64,000 nt of DNA, taken from contig OZ025809.1 of NCBI GenBank assembly GCA_964019425.1, positions 1,037,588 to 1,101,587 on the forward strand. Direction: 5' to 3'. The notes beneath the pieces are model-generated. The model was not told the DNA's origin and made no database searches. It saw nothing but the letters and a program-made list of their open reading frames with translations. The position numbers were made by a program, and so were the translations under genes. This DNA is from Flectonema sp. DT1601 (taxonomy: Eukaryota; Euglenozoa; Diplonemea; Diplonemida; Diplonemidae). Numbering within the stretch: position 1 is the stretch's first letter; every line of letters starts with the position of its first letter. Shown here piece by piece: positions 58,547 through 64,000 of this stretch.

Positions 58547-61500
58547 ATGGAGAAAACAATGTTACTGTGTGGGTACGTGCTGCTGTGGGCACTACTAAGT
58601 GGAACGAGGGCGCAACAGACGTCCGGAGTGGGTAAGCAGAGGTTAGCCCCAGTGCCAGGCGGATGGCACACCCCTCTTTTCACAACGCTGGACAAAGGCC
58701 CACTGTTTTCATCGCGCATCAGCCGACGCGTAACACGCCCGATCCCCCCGCACCCATTTATAACCCCCAACAGCTCAAACAGCCCCAACAATACGGCAAG
58801 CGGACGCGCTTTCCAACATGGACGAGAGGGGGTGTGGGTCCCGCGGAGGGGAACGGAAACGGCCGGGAACCGGGTGAGGCGAGACCACCCAAAGCCACCT
58901 CCAGACAAGGGAGGAAGGGAGCTCCTGAAGAGGGCGTCCCCGAAAGTGGCGTCCAAGGCGGCAAGGCGGCTGGAAAGGAGGAGGAGGAAGCTGCTGAAGG
59001 AACGGCAGGAGAGGTGGGAGCGGTGGGCGGGAGAGTTGGAGAAGTTCCACGCCAGGCGAGAGAGGTTCCGCGCGGAGACAGAGAGGCCAAGGAAGAACAA
59101 GGCGGAGACACCGAAGAAGCGACGGGCAGGGCCCGAAAGGGACTGGACAAAGCCAGGAGGGCACAAGGCGGAGCCCAGACCATGGTATGCGAGGCCGTCA
59201 GACCTGGCAGGAGGAGGGCAAAGCAAGGAGAGGACGAAGTGCCCGGTGGTGGGGTGCAGCGTCTGGGTGAGGGGTGACCTAGAGTACCACTTCAAACAAC
59301 ACCTGAAGGGAGTGGTACCGGGGGAGGTAACGGCCCAGATGGCATCCGACAGACTCGGAAAGCAGATCTGCAAGGCCTGCGGGGAGCTGAGTACCGGATT
59401 GGTGCACCAGACAGTGAGGTGTCGGGAGATGTTGGACCTCAAGGGACGGCTGGGGGTAGCGACGGGACCCACGCCGGAACTGGCAAGCCTGAAGTGCGAG
59501 GGAGCAAAAGTATTCCGGGTGATTGGGGATGGGAATTGCCTGTTCAGGAGTGTGTGCCAACTCCTAGAGACGCCAGAGGGGTGGAAGGGCAGACATGGAG
59601 AGCTCCGCAGGAGAACGGCAGGATACCTGACCAAGAACAGGGAAAGGTTCGAGGTCTTCTTCCAGGACGCGGACGCATTCGGAGTATATGCGAGGGCGTT
59701 GGAAGAGGATGGATGCTGGGGCGATGCATTGGCCCTACAGGTCATGGCAGAGGACCTACAGTGCCGCTTCGTCGTCGTGGTGAGGACGGAAACGCTGGTG
59801 GTGGAAGGGCCATCGGACCCGAAGCGGACGCTGGTCTTGACCCTGCAAAACGGGTGCCACTACGACCCAGTGGAGGCATCCGAGGACTGCGTCGCGCGGC
59901 TGCTACAGAGCGCCCGGAGGTTGGAGTTAGTGTCGCCAGGCCCGCTGTCGCAAGCAGCAGGAGGCGAGCCGGCAGTGCTGCAGACAGCCTCCCGACAGGC
60001 CCAGCGGCACGAGTGCCCCCAAGCGGAGTGCCCGAAACACAAGGGAGGCTTCGAGGAGTGGGCGGAGCTCCTAAGACACGTGGACGAGCACGCATTCAGT
60101 GGCAACCCGCTGACGCATGGACAGTTGGCGAGGCTAGGCCTCCGGGAATGTCCGGTGTGCTGTGGGATCATCGGGCAGGACCAGCCGATGCATCCGGGGT
60201 GCAGTGAGAAACTGCAGAAGGTCCAACTGGGGGACGTGTACACGGCGTTCCGGAAGCGGGTGCTGGAGAGCCAGAGCTTCCCCTCTTTGGAGGAAATAGC
60301 CAGCAGGAGGAGGCCGATAGCGAAGAAGCTGCCGGTGTCCCTGTTGCATCATCTGGGGCGAGCACTCAAGCTGTCGCTCGACCTAGTCGTGGAGCGGAAC
60401 GATGAGTGGGCATGGAAGCTGCTCTTGATGCTCCCGACATGTACACTGCGGAGGATACGGAGGGGGGGTAGGAGGTTGTCGACCAGCGATCTGACAGGGG
60501 CGGTCGACGACCTGCAAGCATGGATTCGGGGGGAATTTGAGGGACTGTGGAAAGCGGCGGCCCCCCGCAAGGCGACGGGAAGGCCAGCAGTGAAAGAGGC
60601 GGGGCAAAAAGGAAGGAACGACAGGGCCACGTCGCTAGCGAGGGAGGGTTGCCTGTCACAGGCGATCTCGGCCCTAGACGCGCCGCCGCCAGCAGAACGA
60701 ACCGAGAAGGTGCTGGAGCAGATGCGCACCCTACACCCGAGGGCGAGCGGACCCCCATCGGCCACGGCAGGGCAGGAGGTGCAGATAGCAGAGGTGGAGC
60801 TGCTAGCATGCCTACGCTCCTTCCACAGGGGGTCGAGTGGAGGGCCTTCGGGCCTCGCGCCGCAACACCTGAAGGACGTGGTGGAGCGGGGTGAGGTGCC
60901 GGGGCTGGTAGCCTCGATCACGGAGGTGGTGAGGATTCTGGCGAACGGGAGGGCGCCGCGGGAAGTAGCGCCGCTGCTGGCGGGGGCGAACCTGACGGCG
61001 CTGGAGAAAGAAGGGAAGCCGGGGGAGCACCGGCCAGTCGCGGTGGGGGAAACATGGAGGCGGCTGGTGGCGAAGATCCTGTGCGGGGCATATAGGTCCC
61101 AGGCGAGGAGCTCGTTGCTAGAAGTGAGACAGCTGGGAGTAGCGGTGTCGGGGGGAGTGGAGGCGGCGGTGCACACCCTGCATGAGTTCCGCGCGGAGCA
61201 CGCGCTCTCGTCACAGAAAGTGTTCGTGAAGATAGACTTCTCGAACGCCTTCAACTGCGTGAAGAGGGGGGCGTTCCTGGATTCGACGAGGGATACCCTG
61301 CTGGAGAGCTGGGTCAGCTGGTGTTACGGAGCGCCGACGTGGTTGCTGTTTGGGGACGAGAGGCTGAGCTCGGAGGAGGGCGCTCAGCAGGGGGACCCGT
61401 TGGGTCCCTTGCTGTTCTCGCTGGCAATCAAGCCGGCGCTGCAGAAGGTGTTGGAGGCGAAGCCGGAGTTGGCGTGCTTCTACCTGGACGATGGGCTGGT

Positions 61501-64000
61501 GGCGGGCACCCTGGAACAGGTAGACAAGGCCCTCCAAATCCTGCAGAAGGAGACGGCGGAGCTGGGGCTGACGCTGAGGCCGGACAAGTGCCAGACGCAC
61601 GTGCTCGACTCAGCCCAGAACACCCTGCCCTTGGGGTGGGGGTTGGAAGGGATGAGACCCCCACTGTACAACGGGGACTTCCTGGGGGCACCGTTCGGGA
61701 CGGAGGAACACTGCCAGGAGTTCGTCGACAGGAAGGTGGCGCAGCTGGAGAAGAAAGCGGAGCTGCTAGCAGACCTGCAGGACCGGCAGGTGGCCATGGT
61801 GCTCCTAAGGCAATGCATGGGCTTCTGCAAGGTGACCCACCTGATGCGATGCTGCACGCATGGGAAAATGGACACCTCGATGCGGAAGGTGGACGAGCTG
61901 ATGAGGTCCACGGCGAGCCGAGTGTTGGGCCTGACACTGGAGGGGCCAAAGTGGATGCAAGCACAACTGCCGACCCGGATGGGGGGATTGGGGCTGCGGT
62001 CATGTGCAGAGCACAGGGGAGCAGCACTATTGGGATCCCTGGAATTAGTCCAAGGGGTGAGCAAGTCACTGTGGGAGGGGTTCAAGGGGGTGCTGATGCC
62101 AGCACTGAAGAAGGGGTTGAACCTCGCCCTCCCGGAGGAGCTAAGGATAGAAGAAGACGGGCCGGGGCCGAACCCCCAGAGGCTGTCCTCGGCGAAACTG
62201 GACCAGGTCAAGAGAGACTGCCTGCTGGCGGGGGCGAATGACCCGCGCGATAAAGGGAGGCTGCTCTCCCTGCGCATGGATAAGGCGAGCGCATGGCTGC
62301 AACAAGCAGATGAAGAGTGCGCGATGGACCCAGAGACGTTCAGGATCGCATGTGGGATGCGATTGGGCGCAGCGCTGTTCGCGGAAGGGGCAGTATGCAG
62401 GATATGCTCAGGCCCACAGGATAGGCAGGGATACCATGCCTCAATCTGTATCAAAAACGGCCACGTGCACCAGCGACACGAGAGGGTGAAGGAGGAGTTC
62501 ATCTCCATCTTTAAGCAGGCGGGATTGCCGCTGCTGAGAGAACCCAGCCACCTACTGGGACCCAACAAGCAGAGACCGGGGGACTGGTACTGCCAAGAGG
62601 GGCTGAGGGAGGGGAGAGGCAGAGCCTTCGACATCACAGTGGTAAACCCGGGGAAAATTAAATTGTATAAAACCCCGGGGCAAGCCGCGAGAGAAGCAGA
62701 GTCCCTGAAAGGGAACAAGTACGCGGAGCAGTGCACGAAACACGGGATTAATTTCTCGACAATTGCGCTGGAAGCGTACGGAGGGATGGGACGGGAAGCA
62801 GTGGGGACCCTGAAGAAGTTGGTGCAGATCTGCGCAACGAACTCGACGGTGCCACACCGGGAGATCGCGGGGGAGATGGCGAGGAGGATCTCGACATCGG
62901 TGGTAGTGGCGACGGCGGAAGCACTGAGAGCGAGGGAGGCGTCGGTGGCGATGGACTCAGTGAACCCATTGCCAAGGACGAAACCGCCGCCCGAGATGAC
63001 GGAGAAGCCGACATCACAAGAGAGAGAACCAAGACCGAGAGCGGAAACGGAAGAGATCCAGCAGCCGGAAGTAATGCGACAGTCGGCAGGACCGCCCCCG
63101 ACGATGAGGGGTTTGCCGAACATCGGGAACTCCTGCTACCTCAACGCGTCCGTACAGTGCCTGCTGAAGGGCACGGCACTGACACAAGTGCTGACGGGGA
63201 AGGAGGAAGTGGGGATGTCGGGCCTCCTGAGTGGAGTGGTCAAAGGGAGTGGAGAGTGCCTGGAGAAGCTGTCCGAGATGTTCGACCCGCTACAAGACAG
63301 GCGGCAGGGGGAGGTAGTAGGAACCCTGACGTCCATAGTAGACGCCCTGTTGGAGGAGAAGAAAGAGGTGTGCGAACCGTTGTTCTCGGCAGTACAGCTG
63401 AAACAGCTGGTCTGCACGGGATGTGCGGACGCCTCCGGATCGACGGATGAGTTGACGCTGATCCCACTGTGTGGCCGTACACCACAAGTGAGGCTTCAGC
63501 CGACGAAGGAGAGAGTCGAGCGGTCCTGCGAGAAGCTGTGCGGCAGCAATGAGGCCACGCTGGAAGAGAGTTTCGCCTCGCTCCCAAGCTCCTTGATCTT
63601 CCAGAGAGAAAAGCAGGACACGCAAGGGTCCTTGGGATGGGAAGAGCGCTTCCAGGTGCAGGTCGGGGAGAGGGTGATGACGTACCAGCAAACGGGAGCG
63701 ATCGCACACCTCGGGAGTGACAACGCGGGGCATTACGTGTCATACACGTGGGACGGAGTAGGCTGGCAGAAGCAAGACGACAAGGCAATAAGCCAAGTGT
63801 CGACAGAGGAGATCCACGGGACGAAACCAGTAGTAGTGGTCTACTCGAGGGTGGAGGGATCGACCCAAGAGGACGTCGGGGTGCCGGTGAGATGGATTCC
63901 GGTGGCGAACAAGGACCGGATGGAGGTACGCGAGGCACCGCCGTCGGAGGAGGACACCGCGGGGTACACGTCCAGGGAAGAGGCGGAGTGTGTCCTCCGG
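58541..64000 (+). mobile_element. LINE-B copy 2, runs past the window end
   Basis: Carries the N-terminal part missing from copy 1 and then matches copy 1 (offset 26495) to the end of the window with only a couple of base differences seen. The true 5' end is unknown: it could lie anywhere in the A-tract-rich spacer from about 57.6 kb. It is in the same orientation as all other elements here. Confidence 0.85.
58547..64000 (+). CDS. LINE-B polyprotein, copy 2, N-terminus complete, C-terminus outside the window
   Basis: Open from the ATG at 58547 (a second in-frame ATG is at 58559) to the end, at least 1818 codons. The start MEKTMLLCGYVLLWALLSGT, then RAQQ, looks like a cleavable signal peptide, which is odd for a LINE. 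Next comes a proline- and then arginine/glutamate-rich stretch of about 170 residues (RRLERRRRKLLKERQERWER) that should be helical. A C2H2 finger (CPVVGC...YHFKQH) and a CCHC knuckle (CKACGE...HQTVRC) follow directly before the OTU domain. RT, endonuclease and most of the USP domain, with its Cys and His boxes, follow as in copy 1. GGTAAGC soon after the signal-like segment could be a splice donor. Confidence 0.88.
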   Translation, partial: MEKTMLLCGYVLLWALLSGTRAQQTSGVGKQRLAPVPGGWHTPLFTTLDKGPLFSSRISRRVTRPIPPHPFITPNSSNSPNNTASGRAFQHGREGVWVPRRGTETAGNRVRRDHPKPPPDKGGRELLKRASPKVASKAARRLERRRRKLLKERQERWERWAGELEKFHARRERFRAETERPRKNKAETPKKRRAGPERDWTKPGGHKAEPRPWYARPSDLAGGGQSKERTKCPVVGCSVWVRGDLEYHFKQHLKGVVPGEVTAQMASDRLGKQICKACGELSTGLVHQTVRCREMLDLKGRLGVATGPTPELASLKCEGAKVFRVIGDGNCLFRSVCQLLETPEGWKGRHGELRRRTAGYLTKNRERFEVFFQDADAFGVYARALEEDGCWGDALALQVMAEDLQCRFVVVVRTETLVVEGPSDPKRTLVLTLQNGCHYDPVEASEDCVARLLQSARRLELVSPGPLSQAAGGEPAVLQTASRQAQRHECPQAECPKHKGGFEEWAELLRHVDEHAFSGNPLTHGQLARLGLRECPVCCGIIGQDQPMHPGCSEKLQKVQLGDVYTAFRKRVLESQSFPSLEEIASRRRPIAKKLPVSLLHHLGRALKLSLDLVVERNDEWAWKLLLMLPTCTLRRIRRGGRRLSTSDLTGAVDDLQAWIRGEFEGLWKAAAPRKATGRPAVKEAGQKGRNDRATSLAREGCLSQAISALDAPPPAERTEKVLEQMRTLHPRASGPPSATAGQEVQIAEVELLACLRSFHRGSSGGPSGLAPQHLKDVVERGEVPGLVASITEVVRILANGRAPREVAPLLAGANLTALEKEGKPGEHRPVAVGETWRRLVAKILCGAYRSQARSSLLEVRQLGVAVSGGVEAAVHTLHEFRAEHALSSQKVFVKIDFSNAFNCVKRGAFLDSTRDTLLESWVSWCYGAPTWLLFGDERLSSEEGAQQGDPLGPLLFSLAIKPALQKVLEAKPELACFYLDDGLVAGTLEQVDKALQILQKETAELGLTLRPDKCQTHVLDSAQNTLPLGWGLEGMRPPLYNGDFLGAPFGTEEHCQEFVDRKVAQLEKKAELLADLQDRQVAMVLLRQCMGFCKVTHLMRCCTHGKMDTSMRKVDELMRSTASRVLGLTLEGPKWMQAQLPTRMGGLGLRSCAEHRGAALLGSLELVQGVSKSLWEGFKGVLMPALKKGLNLALPEELRIEEDGPGPNPQRLSSAKLDQVKRDCLLAGANDPRDKGRLLSLRMDKASAWLQQADEECAMDPETFRIACGMRLGAALFAEGAVCRICSGPQDRQGYHASICIKNGHVHQRHERVKEEFISIFKQAGLPLLREPSHLLGPNKQRPGDWYCQEGLREGRGRAFDITVVNPGKIKLYKTPGQAAREAESLKGNKYAEQCTKHGINFSTIALEAYGGMGREAVGTLKKLVQICATNSTVPHREIAGEMARRISTSVVVATAEALRAREASVAMDSVNPLPRTKPPPEMTEKPTSQEREPRPRAETEEIQQPEVMRQSAGPPPTMRGLPNIGNSCYLNASVQCLLKGTALTQVLTGKEEVGMSGLLSGVVKGSGECLEKLSEMFDPLQDRRQGEVVGTLTSIVDALLEEKKEVCEPLFSAVQLKQLVCTGCADASGSTDELTLIPLCGRTPQVRLQPTKERVERSCEKLCGSNEATLEESFASLPSSLIFQREKQDTQGSLGWEERFQVQVGERVMTYQQTGAIAHLGSDNAGHYVSYTWDGVGWQKQDDKAISQVSTEEIHGTKPVVVVYSRVEGSTQEDVGVPVRWIPVANKDRMEVREAPPSEEDTAGYTSREEAECVLR

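Noticed and set aside
32880-64000. The two LINE-B copies as long terminal repeats around the satellite
   Set aside because: They encode a complete non-LTR protein, differ in 5' extent and have no LTR-type ends or primer-binding site.

Overview
The window reads as nuclear DNA of a euglenozoan protist, most likely a diplonemid. The strongest clue is a 38-nt sequence present twice (24155-24192 and 41312-41349) that ends in CAGTTTCTGTACTTTATTG. This is the 3' half of the spliced leader (SL) that kinetoplastids and diplonemids trans-splice onto their mRNAs. The 5' half, starting ACCAACGATT, resembles the diplonemid SL as I remember it. Host genes fit this: their coding regions are mostly uninterrupted, all recognised protein genes lie on the + strand, and most have a pyrimidine-rich tract plus AG shortly before the ATG. 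I cannot name the species.

Region 1 (1-24.1 kb) is moderately AT-rich host sequence. It holds a co-directional series: an RS-rich protein, a small 2H-phosphoesterase-like protein, an aspartate/glutamate-racemase-like enzyme, the ribosome-assembly factor KRR1, an SLC35F6-like membrane transporter, a large WD40 protein that may be Gemin5-like, a membrane-anchored class 3 lipase, and two neighbouring proteins with ubiquitin-like N-termini. From about 6.2 to 14.4 kb only short coding islands and splice-like signals are visible. A tRNA-Asp(GTC) gene on the minus strand ends this part.

Region 2 (24.15-64.0 kb) is a pile-up of retroelements, all on the + strand. LINE-A (24155-30258) is a two-ORF element with an APE-type endonuclease, reverse transcriptase and RNase H. 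It begins exactly with the SL and ends in poly(A). Next comes a 5'-truncated C-terminal piece of a LINE-B relative (about 30643-32784, ending in A28). LINE-B copy 1 (32880-41311) is GC-rich. Its single very large ORF carries an OTU protease, reverse transcriptase, restriction-like endonuclease, a USP-type deubiquitinase and two RNase H hybrid-binding-domain modules. Then comes a second SL copy joined exactly to a 462-bp tandem repeat (34 full units plus 185 bp, 41350-57242). A spacer with a tRNA-like Pol III promoter, four long A-tracts and short repeats follows. LINE-B copy 2 runs from about 58.5 kb off the window end. It supplies the N-terminus that copy 1 lacks and is almost identical to copy 1 in the shared part.

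The most notable points are the two SL joins, which show that trans-spliced RNA was reverse-transcribed into the genome (in the satellite the join falls exactly at the AG that ends every unit), and a non-LTR retrotransposon carrying two unrelated deubiquitinase folds. I saw no rRNA gene, no CRISPR array and no LTR element. All domain calls were made by eye without database searches.
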